Shown: in pieces, positions 35,721 through 47,200 of the stretch
Numbering within the stretch: position 1 is the stretch's first letter
Layout: every line of letters starts with the position of its first letter
NCBI RefSeq assembly: GCF_932274485.2
Contig: NC_065886.2
Coordinates: forward strand, 49,587,501 to 49,651,500
Length of the DNA: 64,000 bases
Direction of reading: 5' to 3'
Source: Patella vulgata
Taxonomy: Eukaryota; Mollusca; Gastropoda; Patellidae
Translations under genes and position numbers: made by a program
Notes under the pieces: generated by a model
Seen by the model: only the letters and a program-made list of their open reading frames with translations
What the model was told of the DNA's origin: nothing
Databases searched by the model: none

Positions 35721-37750
35721 TATAATGTATTATTATGAATATTTATGTTTTTATATTAAGTTGTATGACTATTGACGCAATGATGTGGTTAATGATACCA
35801 ATATTTAATATGGTGTTTATAACAACAATTTAAAAAAATCTTACTTGCAGAATTTTATATTCATCTATTTTATTTTTGCATTAATTTAAAGAGGTATGCT
35901 CACTTTTACAAAGGAACTGAAATGTAACAATAAAAGTTAAAAATAACTAAAATATGTGTATCTCGGCAATAATATATTGGCAGATTTATCTTACATTTTA
36001 CACATAATCTCATTTAATCTTGATCAGCAACATCCTCCAAATCTAATGAAAATTATTTCTTTATTTGATTTCATCTTTACGCTTCTTATTTTATTTTGTA
36101 CACAACATAAATTTTAGATATGTTCAGGACATATACCACCGACTGTTATGTACAAGACTTCAATAAGTTAAGAAATAGGTCCAAATATGATCACTTGGCA
36201 TGATTGAAAGAGAGTTGTTTTCATTGACTGTTTTAGACTACACACGTGAAAACATGATACAGGGTTAAACTTGTCAGAAATTCAAATTGAAAAAAACATG
36301 TGATTTTAACCATATTATGATAATCATCATAGTCATATTACATGTTTAACATTCACCGTAAAATTATATCTGTAACATGAATACAATGTTATTATAATGT
36401 GTGCACCTTTATATTTTGTTTTGCACCTGTAGAATAGTCTGAGAATATGGATATAAATTTATATTGTTATGACCTTATATTGTACATGTGGTTAATATTG
36501 TTGAACTATCCACTTAACTGTCTTGTTGGACAAATTATAATTTAAAGAAAATATGGTCAAAATGACACGCCCTCTTTGACCAAATTAAACAAGTGTATCT
36601 TCTGTAAGTTTTGTAATACTGTTTTGTTTTATTGACCAATCTTCATAAAAGTGTTTTATGGAAATGTTTAAACCTCAGTGTTTATTCAAGCACACACATG
36701 GTCATATGTTATCATCACTATCTTCTGCTTATCTAGCATCCATTCATTATTATGTTGAAAACTTAACTCGATGGTTTTAAACTTTATATTGTTTACAAGG
36801 TCATGAGAATGAATGAGCAATTATGTTTCAGCTTTTAAATGTGGTTAAGTTCTAGTTAGAATATGTTTAAAGGAAAACTTCAGACATTGCAGTGTTATTA
36901 TTTTTTTATTCATAATCTAATATAACAATAGTTTTAAGAATGTACAATTTGATGTAGAAACAGTTTTAATTAACACACTGACCGATGTGATGAATGAAGC
37001 AGTCAGTCACTATAAATAACCAAACTGGCTTTAATAGTCTTTCTGTTTGTGTGTTAACCTGTAACCATCTTGTTACAGCGACTGACAGTTCCCCTGGCAT
37101 GTTAATTTGTTAATGCCAATATGATTGTACTGGATGGTTAAGTGTAGTTGATATCTATATATTACGCAATGTCTTGCACAAGACCATTAAACAGCTTAAA
37201 ATACAGACACTATCCAGAACATGCATTTCAATGAAATTTGTCACACTTGTCCAATATTTCAACTAGTATAAATAATGTACTCTTGGCACATTGCCCATAC
37301 CATTATTTGAAATAATGGTACGCCAACATCAAAGGATGAGGTCACATCTGTATTTTAAAACTATTTAAATAGATAATATAAATAATCTGCAACTGTTCCC
37401 CTTTAAACCTTCTGATGGGGGATTTATAAACGAGCCTGAATGTGTTCACTATACTTTTAAAAAGGAATCTTCCATATTTTTATAAGTATTACATAGGGAT
37501 AGTACAAGTTACATTCTTTTCATTAAAATTGTTTTTCGGTATGGATGTAATGTCCCTTTATGGATTATGTTCATTTATGATATGAATAAAGGAGTGTAAT
37601 GTATATAAAGAAAATCTTAGGGTGGTAATAGTTCATAGATATGTGTATGGATATTTCATACTGTAAGTTGATTAGGTTTACTGTAATTAAATAATTTGTT
37701 GAAATAAAAACTATCAAATGTAAACTGGTTATAACTTTATATAAATATCC
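35721..37750. other. AT-rich intergenic sequence
   Basis: No open frame with recognisable content, no SINE and no inverted-repeat element was seen in this 2-kb stretch. It may be partly extended 3' UTR of the PGRMC gene. Confidence 0.4.
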
Positions 37751-37756
37751 AGCCTG

Positions 37757-38102
37757 GTTTTCCCTTGTCAGTGATGCATGAAGGTGGGCCTGACAAGGAC
37801 AGCTGTCTAGTCATTCGGATGATACAAAAAACTGAGGCCCCATGTACACATTGGCGTGCACGTAAAAGATCCCTTGACAGTTGGAATTCGATATAAGAGT
37901 AGGCCGTAGTGCCATTGTCCGGGCAAAATTTCCCTCATAGCACACTGTATGTCGTATACCCAGTTTGGAGCAGAGCACAGTTGGAATTCGATATAAGAGT
38001 AGGCCGTAGTGCCACTGTCCGGGCAAAATTTCCCTCATAGCACACTGTATGTCGTATACCCAGTTTGGAGCAGAGCAGTAGGACGTTAAACTCAATTTTA
38101 TT
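37757..38102 (+). mobile_element. SINE family 1 with a 98-bp internal tandem duplication
   Basis: CCCTTGTCAGTGATGCATGA opens the recognisable body. The block from ACAGTTGGAATTCGATATAA through CAGTTTGGAGCAGAGC is present twice in tandem (about 37879-37976 and 37977-38074) with one difference. It ends TAGGACGTTAAACTCAATTT with a TATTTCATTTTA tail. Confidence 0.88.
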
Positions 38103-38189
38103 TCATTTTATATAAATAATACAAGACAAATTGTTATCCCTGTTGATTAATCAAAAGATCAAATATTTCTAACTTTGTATAGACTCACA

Positions 38190-38560
38190 ATGAAATATGG
38201 CCGTATACTTACTATTGTCCGAGTGTCCGTCAGTCTGTCCACAAGCACAATTGCTTGTAGTCACTCTAGAGGCTAAAGTAAATATCCTATTATCTATAAT
38301 ATGTAAGGCCAGGAAGACTGATAATTTTCATCAATTTCCAATAATTAATACCAGATTTATAGCCCATGATCTCTTTGAAAAATCTTGTGGATGCTCTTTA
38401 GACCGAAGTTATCATCCAATGGAATTCAGATGTTTACACAGTGTTTAAGGCTGTGAAACAGAGAAGCCTTTTAGTTCTAATCAATTTCTGATTACTGCTA
38501 CCAGAGTTATGACCCTTGATCACTTTGAAAAGTCTTATGGATGATTGACTTTTAAATTGA
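38190..38560 (+). repeat. Satellite-type block, GGCTAAAGTRAATATCC core
   Basis: It starts ATATGGCCGTATACTTACTA, then GTCAGTCTGTCCACAAGCAC, and about two diverged units with CTCTAGAGGCTAAAGTAAAT, ATCAATTTCCAATAATTA, GATCTCTTTGAAAAATCTTG. It is related to the block at 45683-45960 on the opposite strand of reading. The open frame 38197-38448 is its translation. Confidence 0.65.
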
Positions 38561-38597
38561 TACACAGACTTAAAAGGAAAGATTCATGTAAATGAGA

Positions 38598-38787
38598 GAG
38601 AGAGAGAAATGGGGTTTAACGTCCACTCGACACAAACCAGGTCATTTCGGGACTAACATGGTTTAATTTTTATTTCAATAATTCGCTTGCGCGTAGGGGT
38701 CTTTAGCAGTGGGAGGAAACCGGAGGACCCGGAGAAAACCCACGAGGTTGGACAGGCGATCCTACTCCTTGTCACGTACAACCGGGG
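38598..38787 (-). mobile_element. SINE family 2, 5'-truncated
   Basis: On the minus strand the body and (CT)n tail are present, but the tRNA-like head is absent: it stops at CCCCGGTTGTACGTGAC. An exact 12-bp duplication, ATGTAAATGAGA, flanks it (38586-38597 and 38788-38799). Confidence 0.92.
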
Positions 38788-39324
38788 ATGTAAATGAGAC
38801 ATTCTCCGGAAAATATATTAATGCATATAATTATGACATCTAAAATGTTTTATCCACTGGAAAAACAAAGCTATATCCTCTCAGTCTCATATAAAATCTG
38901 TAAAACCTCATCGGTTTCCATTAAAGGGTCACATTGGGAAACTGAATGAATTAAACTATATTCAAGTTCGTTTTTTTTTTTCCTCTCCTATAATTTAGTG
39001 CACAATTCACCTACACAGAGGCTAATCTCTTGTATCAAACTGAACGTGGTGAATGTAAGACTAATGGCAATCAATGCAATGTCAATGGCAAAACTTGAAG
39101 CAGATATGTGTTAAACTGATAAATGAGACAAACACTATATAACACCACAACACACCAGCCCTTTAAGGTCGGGTACAGCCAAGACACTTGCGTTGTCTAC
39201 ATTAGATGTTATAATACAAACTGGTCCAAGCAGAATTTGTGACTTTTACTCATTTTATGCCTTCCCATACTATATTATGTACCCATTTACACCATTTAAA
39301 TTTGTTTTAGAATTTAATTTCCAG

Positions 39325-39410
39325 GAGAAACAAGCAGTTGCCATGCAAGATACGCCCACATTATGCAAGAGATGGACAGAAAACAAGCTAAACAAGCCAA
39401 CAGTGAGGCT
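39325..39410. repeat. Fragment shared with 19781-19850
   Basis: AAACAAGCAGTTGCCATGCA, AGATACGCCCACATTATGCA and AGAGATGGACAGAAAACAAG match, in inverse orientation, the end of the satellite block at 19781-19850. The open frames here, including 39193-39438, are therefore read as repeat translation. Confidence 0.6.
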
Positions 39411-39589
39411 GATGTCCCCCGCTGAAATCCCAAAATAAATAGATGACATATTAATTAATCGCACATTTATTTTTTTCAAAAGTATCGAGCAATCAAACTA
39501 TACACTAAGTTTCATCATTCTCTATCTGATAGAATCACGATTATGCAGTCATCACTCTCACTTAATTAGAATTAAAGTTATCATGTCCC

Positions 39590-40563
39590 AAAGCATCAAC
39601 CAATCAGATTGCTTATCTCTGTTTACCATAAGCAAACAATGTTCATCATCGAACTCTATCAAGGCATTCACCTAATGAACGGCTACACCAAGTTTGAACA
39701 TTCTACCTCAATTAGAAGGAGAGTTATTGAGTTCCAAAGTCTCGACCAATCAAATTGCGTATCGCTCTGCTTACCCTGAGCAGAAAATGCTCATTATCAA
39801 ACTTAGTCAAGGTATTACTGTAATGAAACTATACACCAAGTTTCATCAATCTCACTTAATTAGAACTAAAGTTATCGTGTCCCAAAGCATCAACCAATCA
39901 AATTGCTTATCTCTGCTTACCCTAAGCGGAAAATGCTCATCTTCGAACTCCATCAAGGCATTGACCTAATCAACACATACACCAAGTTTGAACATTCTAG
40001 CTCAATTAGGAAGAGAGTTATCGTGCCCCAAAGTATCAACCAATCAAATTGCTTATCTCTGCTTACCCTAAGCGGAAAATGCTCATCTTCGAACTCCATC
40101 AAGGCATTGACCTAATAAACACATACACCAAGTTTGAACATTCTAGCTCAATTAAAAGTTATCGTGTCCCAAAGCATCAACCAATCAAATTGCTTATCTC
40201 TGCTTACCCTAAGCGGAAAATGCTCATCTTCGAACTCCATCAAGGCATTGACCTAATCAACACATACACCAAGTTTGAACATTCTAGCCCAATTAGGAAG
40301 AGAGTTATCGTGTCCCAAAGCATCAACCAATCAAATTGCTTATCTCTGCTTACCCTAAGCGGAAAATGCTCATCTTCGAACTCCATCAAGGCATTGACCT
40401 AATAAACACATACACCAAGTTTGAACATTCTAGCTCAATTAGGAAGAGAGTTATTGTGTCCCAAAAAGTGTGACAGACAGACAGACGGACAGACAGACGG
40501 ACAGACAGACAGACGGACGAACCCATTTTAATAGTCCCCTGCTTTCTTCGAAAGGCGGGGGAC
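39590..40563. repeat. Tandem array of ~146-bp units ending in a GACA/GACG microsatellite and hairpin
   Basis: Six to seven units repeat CAAAGCATCAACCAATCAAA, TTGCTTATCTCTGCTTACCC, TAAGCGGAAAATGCTCATC, CTCCATCAAGGCATTGACCT and CACCAAGTTTGAACATTCTA. The last four are almost identical, pointing to recent amplification. A (GACAGACGGACA)n run at about 40469-40523 follows. The block ends with a hairpin at 40537-40563 (GTCCCCTGCTTTC, then TTC, then GAAAGGCGGGGGAC). The open frames are repeat translations. Confidence 0.82.
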
Positions 40564-41220
40564 AAAAAAAAAGCGATTTTTCATACAATCAGGGCACATA
40601 ATCCAGGAAGTTATGTTCCGATATGTGCGAATATTGAAAGGAACCAAGATCTTTGAGATATAAACATATATTTTAAGTTTCTTCAAAATCAGATAAAAAT
40701 TCTGACCTCTTAGAGGTTCCACAACCTTGATATTACATACTTTTACACCATTTGTGTACAAGGAGTGGCCATTTTGTCAGGCAGTCTCAATCTGATTTTC
40801 ACGAAATTTGAACTAAATCATCACTATGAAGTAACAGTGATATATTGGAACAATTTTTTAAATCAGATAAAAAATGTGATTTTTTGTACAATCAGAGGTC
40901 ATAATCCAGGAAGTTGCGGTCTGATATCCGCGAATATCGAAAGGGATCAAGATCTTTGGGTTATAAACCTATATTTTAAGTTTCATATAAATCGGATAAA
41001 AATCATGACATCTACAGTATCCACAAACTAAAAACGTGATTTTTTGAACAATCAAGGACCATAATCTATAAAGTTTTGATCTGATACATGTCAATATCAA
41101 AAGGAACCGAGATCTTTTGGTGATAAACCTATATTTCAGGTTTTGTTGAAATCGGATAAGAATTGTGACATGTAGTGTGTCCACAAACAGACAGGGGCAA
41201 CGACAATATACGTCCACATT
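40564..41220 (-). repeat. Satellite block with the ATGTGGACGTATATTGTCG terminus
   Basis: About three diverged units carry TTCATACAATCAGGG, ATAATCCAGGAAGTTATGTT, ATATTGAAAGGAACCAAGAT, AAATCAGATAAAAATTCTGA and TCCACAA. On the minus strand the block starts AATGTGGACGTATATTGTCG at 41218, then TTGCCCCTGTCTGTTTGTGG. Its core matches 19082-19850 and 60860-61930. It directly follows the hairpin of the preceding array. Confidence 0.75.
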
Positions 41221-42224
41221 TTAAAAACAGCTATCTAACTCGACCCGATGTTATCCCTATCAGTGATACTGGTGGCCAAGCGAATATTTACCGCTGATTA
41301 GTTTGGAGAACTTACTGTTGATTGATAAATGGTTCACTTCAAAATTTGTATATGGTTTTATTTGGCAGGTTATGGGGAATGTACTCCAGTAAGAAAAAAA
41401 CAATTACTAAATGGTATGAAATATATTTCTATAAAACATGGTAAATAATGGACATTGCATTAAAACATATTTCTTACAAAATACAAATTATGGCATTACA
41501 TGCAAGGCTATGTCATTTAAAATATCCAGATATTAAGTTTAGTTCCTTTACGGTTTTTATACAAAATTAAATTTACATGCAAGAAAAAAATCATTTCTAA
41601 CACATCAATTGCTCAATTGAAAATCTCTACTTTTTAAACATCAAAATTAGTGACAAATTATTTTTTTTTGTTTTTCCTTCAATGTACCTTTCTAAGAAGC
41701 AGGACCGGAGGGATATATTTTAATAAGACATAACAAAACAAAATTTTTGATTAAGCAGTTAATACAGTCTCCCTTGTAATCAAATATAATTTAACACGAA
41801 CACATTGTCTAAGATTATAAAAATCTTATATATATATATATATAACATAATTTTATAAAAAAAAATCTTTTCAATTTAGCAATAAATTTGATCAGATTCA
41901 GATTTTGTCTGTACCATCCAGCTTTAATAACAAAAATGAAACAAACTATATTACATGAAAACAAAGATCTCAATAGGATCATATAATAATTGTGTCCCTT
42001 CATATTCTTATAATCTACATGGCAAAAAACAAATGTTACAATAATCTTAATTTTCCAGAAAAGAAATACCATTAAAATATGCATGTGTACCTTTTAATAT
42101 AGTTCTGTGAATAAAAATATTATGACCAGTGGTTCAAAAACATTAACAAATCCGAGACTAACATCTAAAGATAGATTTAAGAGTGATATTAAAGTTTTAT
42201 AATATAGGTTTGTTACTGGTAGGA
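41221..42224. other. AT-rich, nothing recognised
   Basis: A (TA)n run lies near 41828-41843. No exon or element is supported here. It may be distal 3' UTR or intergenic DNA beyond the minus-strand gene. Confidence 0.4.
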
Positions 42225-42539
42225 CAATCTGATCAAAATACAGATCTATATTTATTTTCGTTTTTTTATACTTTCGATGACCTCTACTACATGAAGATCT
42301 GACAAGTTGTAGTAGGAGGTCGCGTTCGAAGTTTGATTAACCAATCAAAGTTGATGTTTCTAGTAGGATACCCATAGTTCCAAGCATCACATGCCCGGAA
42401 CTCACTGCAACAGACTGTTTCAGGGGAATGCGTGTTATATAACAACTCTTCCAGATCCTAGTGTTGTAAAGACAAGTAAAACAAAATTTTGAACTACGAA
42501 AAAACAAAACGAAATAGGATCTGTGTTTTAATGAGATTG
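42225..42539 (-). mobile_element. Inverted-repeat DNA element (9-bp-duplication family), copy D
   Basis: It begins CAATCTGATCAAAATACAG and ends TCTGTGTTTTAATGAGATTG. The orientation matches copy C, and internal AACTCTTCCAGATCCTAGTG is shared. The flanks CTGGTAGGA and CTGTTTGGA agree at 7 of 9 bases, an aged 9-bp duplication. Confidence 0.85.
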
Positions 42540-44202
42540 CTGTTTGGATTAAAATCATAGTTGTAATACAGTTGATATTGTTTATGATTACTTCAAAATG
42601 TAAAGCATAACAAATGTCAGTAATATGATTATAAAATATTTAATAAAATCAAAATAATTAAATAATAATTAATGAATGATATAATCATTGTGGAATCATA
42701 AAGTAATGGTCTTCTTAATACTTGTCAGTTTCATTTATATTTATTATAACTATGTTTTAACAATTCCTGTATAGCAACTATACAAATATATCAGATGAAA
42801 CAAAATTGAAATATAACATGATTTACCTGTAAAATAGAACACCTTTTCTTTCTAAATTAATATATATTAATATAGAACAATTAGTCACACTATTCTATGT
42901 TACATAATCAGTAAGCAGTGTTTGTTGACAGTTATCATTTACAGCTAATTGTACTATATTTCACCTGTGTAAATAAACATTACTTATATCACCAATACAG
43001 CCATACTATTACAAAACAAAACTGGCCCTAAAATAATTGGAATTCAATACCTTGACCAATAAGTATATAATACAGGCAATCAAAACAGAAAGTAAAGAAT
43101 TTGAATTAGTCATAGGTTGATATCTAAAGTACAACACATCCTTATGACATTGTTGATGTAAAAATGAATTTTACCATAATTTTTTAATTGTTCCATGTCA
43201 AGTAAATTGTATAGTTATATGATAATTGAATTCCAGCATCAAATCTGAACAAAATATCATTTCTTAATCTTTCTACAGACAGCACATTAAAAACATCACA
43301 AAACAAACAAATATTTAATGACAATGTTTGTTAATATCAGATGAACACAAACAACAATATCAATATAAAAAATATAATTTGTCATTAAGTAAGTCGGCAT
43401 GCTATAATATGTTGACAAGATGTTGTAAGATATTTATAGTATTTTGTTTACATGTAAATAAAGATCAGACTAGAGATCTAGTTCTCAAACTACCATCTAA
43501 TCAACAAAGTTCTTAAATAACCATCTAATCAACAAAGTTCTTAAATAACTATCTAATCGACAAAGTTCTCAAACTAAGATTTAATTAACAAAGTTCTCAA
43601 ACTAATATTTGATCAACAAAGTTCTCCAACTAATATTCTAAGATTTAATCAACAACTAAAATGGATTATAAAGTTAAAACTGGGATCTAATTTACTCTCA
43701 ATAAACTTTTTACATGAAATTATATAATCAGTTGCACAAGGATAAGAAAATGCTCATTCTTTTCAGTTGGAACCTCTTTGCTATTTATCATTTTTATCCA
43801 TTTCAAAATTTAATTCTGATTAGACACACACGGTGAACATAATTCAAGTTACAGAAAGATATATCTTAATATAATGCAAGTTGTACTAAAGATAGATTTT
43901 AATTCAAGCAAAGAGTGTCAATATTGAAAAAGTTGAAATCCAGATTAAAACTTCCAGTTAGCCATATATTTAGATAATTAACAAGATTTTAAAAGAGTGA
44001 GTAATTAAAATAAAGAAGAAATGGAAGTATAATATATCAGATCTACATGGTATAATGTTAAAACTATCTTTGGTTTCTATAGAATTAATGTGAATAATAT
44101 CTGGTACATCTTTTTATTCTATTCCATACTACAATATAATTTAAAATTTGACATGTTTTTGATTGTTATTAATCTTATATTATGTGTAAAATGAGTTTAT
44201 TT
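42540..44202 (-). other. AT-rich region, probably 3' UTR or downstream of the transgelin-like gene
   Basis: There is no coding exon here. A short minisatellite of about 29 bp (CAACAAAGTTCTTAAATAAC plus TATCTAATC) repeats five to six times at 43489-43650. An AATAAA on the minus strand lies only about 8 bases past the stop (near 44198), and others lie further on; the true end is not determined. Confidence 0.45.
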
Positions 44203-47200
44203 TTAGTCCACAATTTTCCGTGCCTTTCCAAAATTCATACCCCTCTGTGACGCTCCGGTATTTGTTCCCATTTGAAGACCTATTATAGTATTACCAGCTT
44301 TTAACTTTTCATCTGTAAAGTTACGAGGATTAGCAGATGATTCTTTTATTCCTAATGATGGTCCCAAAAAACCGTTCCTCTGTGCCTGTGAAAATACCAT
44401 ACAACTCTTACCATCACAACAGGTTACAAAAGATCAAGTTATAAAATGGTGAATGATGGAAGAAATAGGGTTTAACGTCCAATTGTCCGGCACCGATTGG
44501 GCTAATGAAGACGGGAAATTTTGCCTCGACAGTGGCACTATCTAAGATGGCCTCTCTTAAATCAAATTCCAAGAGTCAAAGATTTTTTATATGCATGCTA
44601 ATGTGACACGGGACCTCTATTTTTTGTCCCATCCAAAAAACTGTTCTTGCCAGGGCCTCTGTCCTTCACCACTGACAATGTGAAATGATAGGGAAAATTC
44701 CAAGCAAATTTCTCAACCAACATCTGGATCGAACCCTGAACCTCCTGGTAAGTGAGCCAGCACCTTACTCACTGAGCCACCGTGACTCCAGTAGTCAACA
44801 ACCTTCAATATTCTACTGATAAATGTACAGGTTGTGACATAGCTGTGTTAGACCAAAGATTGAATCTAATACTAGTTTTCAGCTAGCCTGGATGACATTT
44901 AGTAATTACTAATGGGCTAATGAATACAATTATTGTTTATTACTTATCAACCATAGTAGTTTGTTTATACAAGAAGAAAACATTTAATTTTTAACATGTC
45001 ACAATCAGTAAACATCAACTACAGACTTCAACAAAAAGATCACTTTAATAAACCCATGTTGCAAAAATAATGTAAATTTTTAAAAAAATGGAAATAAATA
45101 TAATTTACTTACTGCTCTGCCTAAAGCATGCAATGTATTCACTACTTGGGTCATATTCTGATTCTTTTCATACAAATCATTAGTTTGAAAAATATCCAAT
45201 TTCTTCACTCCATAATCTTCTATAGCTTTCAAAAAATGATTTATATTTTCCATCTGTTTAAATGGCATTGAAGATGTATTAATTTTTCGAATGCTATTTG
45301 GTTGAATGGCATTCATTAATCTATGAATAAAATAATACACATATATCGATAATGCTTGATTTTCTTTCCCAGTAAGATTTACATCAGAAGTGGGTTCGAC
45401 GTATAAAAACATGCTTGTATCACAACAAATCTGATATCAAGCTGGTACTACAAGAACAAATCGGGTGGTTAAATAGGAATAAAAAGTTGACAGACAATTA
45501 GCAATAAATGCATTTATTTATACCAAATATAGATCAGTCAAAGTAACAGCAAACACCTCTTCAATATGAAAGCCAGGCATTAAAATTACTTTTTTTCAGA
45601 ATTGCAGACGAATAGGGTCATATGACATCTAGTCATACTATTCATTCTCTTTTTTTTTATACACCTACATTGAAATGTGGTCATATATATTGTCGTGGAC
45701 CCCGTCCGGCGTGGATGCTCTAGAGGCTAAAGTGAATATCCGATTGACTTTAAATTTATACACAGTGTTTAAGGTCATGAGACGAAGAAGCGTATTGATT
45801 TTCACCGATTTCCAATAATTACTGCCCGAGTTATGGCCCTTGGTCACTTTGAAAATTCTTGTGGACACTCCAGAGGCTAAAACTCCATTTCATTTATTCA
45901 TTAACTGTTGAGGCTAAAGTTAATATAAATTGTTTAAGGTCAAGAGACAAACAATTGAAACAAATTGTGATGTTTTCTTATAATTACTTAATGGGTTATT
46001 ACTCATAATCAGATTTTCATGTGTTTTAAATGTTCTCATTCCCGACAAAGAAAAATTATGCAACAACACTTGTTGACTGCCCGGACGACTTAGCTGCTGT
46101 GGGCGTATGTTTTGTTGCCTGGCAACCTGTCTTTTACCAGTGGGAATTTTTTTTTTTGCACAATATTTATTTTATCCAGAAATAAAAAGAACTTACTCGC
46201 ATAATACTACTCCATCTTTTAAAGCTAATCTAAAATTATCCATTCCTAATATTTCTGATTGATCTGCACCCTGTTAAAAAAAAATATTGAGCCTGCTGAA
46301 CATAAAATTTAAAATTTTTTTTAAAAAAAACAACACAAAGAGCATTGTTATTATAATATTAACAAAAGTATACAATATGGTTTAAGGCAGACACATTGAA
46401 TTAAAACTTAACAAATGTTGACAGAAAACCATTTTGTAATTATAAAAAGAGATTTTGTATCTATAAAATCCCTTAGATTATGGTCAATAAAAATCAAGTA
46501 ACTAAATTTGTCTAACAACTGTAACATATTCTTCAATGCAGCAAAGCTCCTTCACTAACCAATATAAAAGGGAGAAAGATAAATGTGGTTTAACGTCCAC
46601 TCAACACAAACTAGGTCATTTCGGGACCAACATATGGTTCAATTTTATTTCAATAATTTGCTTGTGCGTAGGGGTCTTTAGCAGTGGGAGGAAACCGAAG
46701 GACCTGGAGAAAACCCACGAGGTTGGACAGGCGACCCTACTCCTTGTCACGTACAACCAGGGAATCGAAACTATGCCAGTTGACTCAATGACAGATCTAA
46801 TGATACAGCGCACCCGTGCTAACCATTCGGCCATCCACCCCCCCCCCCACCAATATAAAGGATCACATCAACCGAATTCAATATTTTATTTGAAATCAAA
46901 TAAAGAGCCCCTGCTATTTTTTAAATCACTTCAAGGTCTACTTACAGCCACTAATGGTCTTTCTAATATTGCTTCTATCCATAATCTAGCATCTTGTTCT
47001 AAATCACTATCATATTTATCACGAATCTATAAAATAAAATAATATTTCAGACATGCCACAGATAATAATACTGCATACTTTTATTATTTAAAATTGCTTA
47101 CTATTAATATTACAATGTCAGAAATTTGTGAGAGGAAATTGAAACAGGAAAGAATTCAATGTGACATCCTAGATTGTAATAGGGTAAAGCTGTTCATTAA

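Noticed and set aside
39193-39438. 81-codon open frame, or a terminal exon after the TTTCCAG acceptor near 39324
   Set aside because: The sequence after the acceptor also occurs, inverted, at the end of the satellite block at 19781-19850, so it is repeat DNA.
39694-40402. Open frames repeating QSINQSNCLSLLTLSGKCSS
   Set aside because: They are direct translations of the 146-bp tandem unit.
43489-43650. Possible CRISPR-like regularly spaced repeats
   Set aside because: The units are contiguous (~29 bp, no unique spacers), diverged and in a eukaryotic context; this is a minisatellite.
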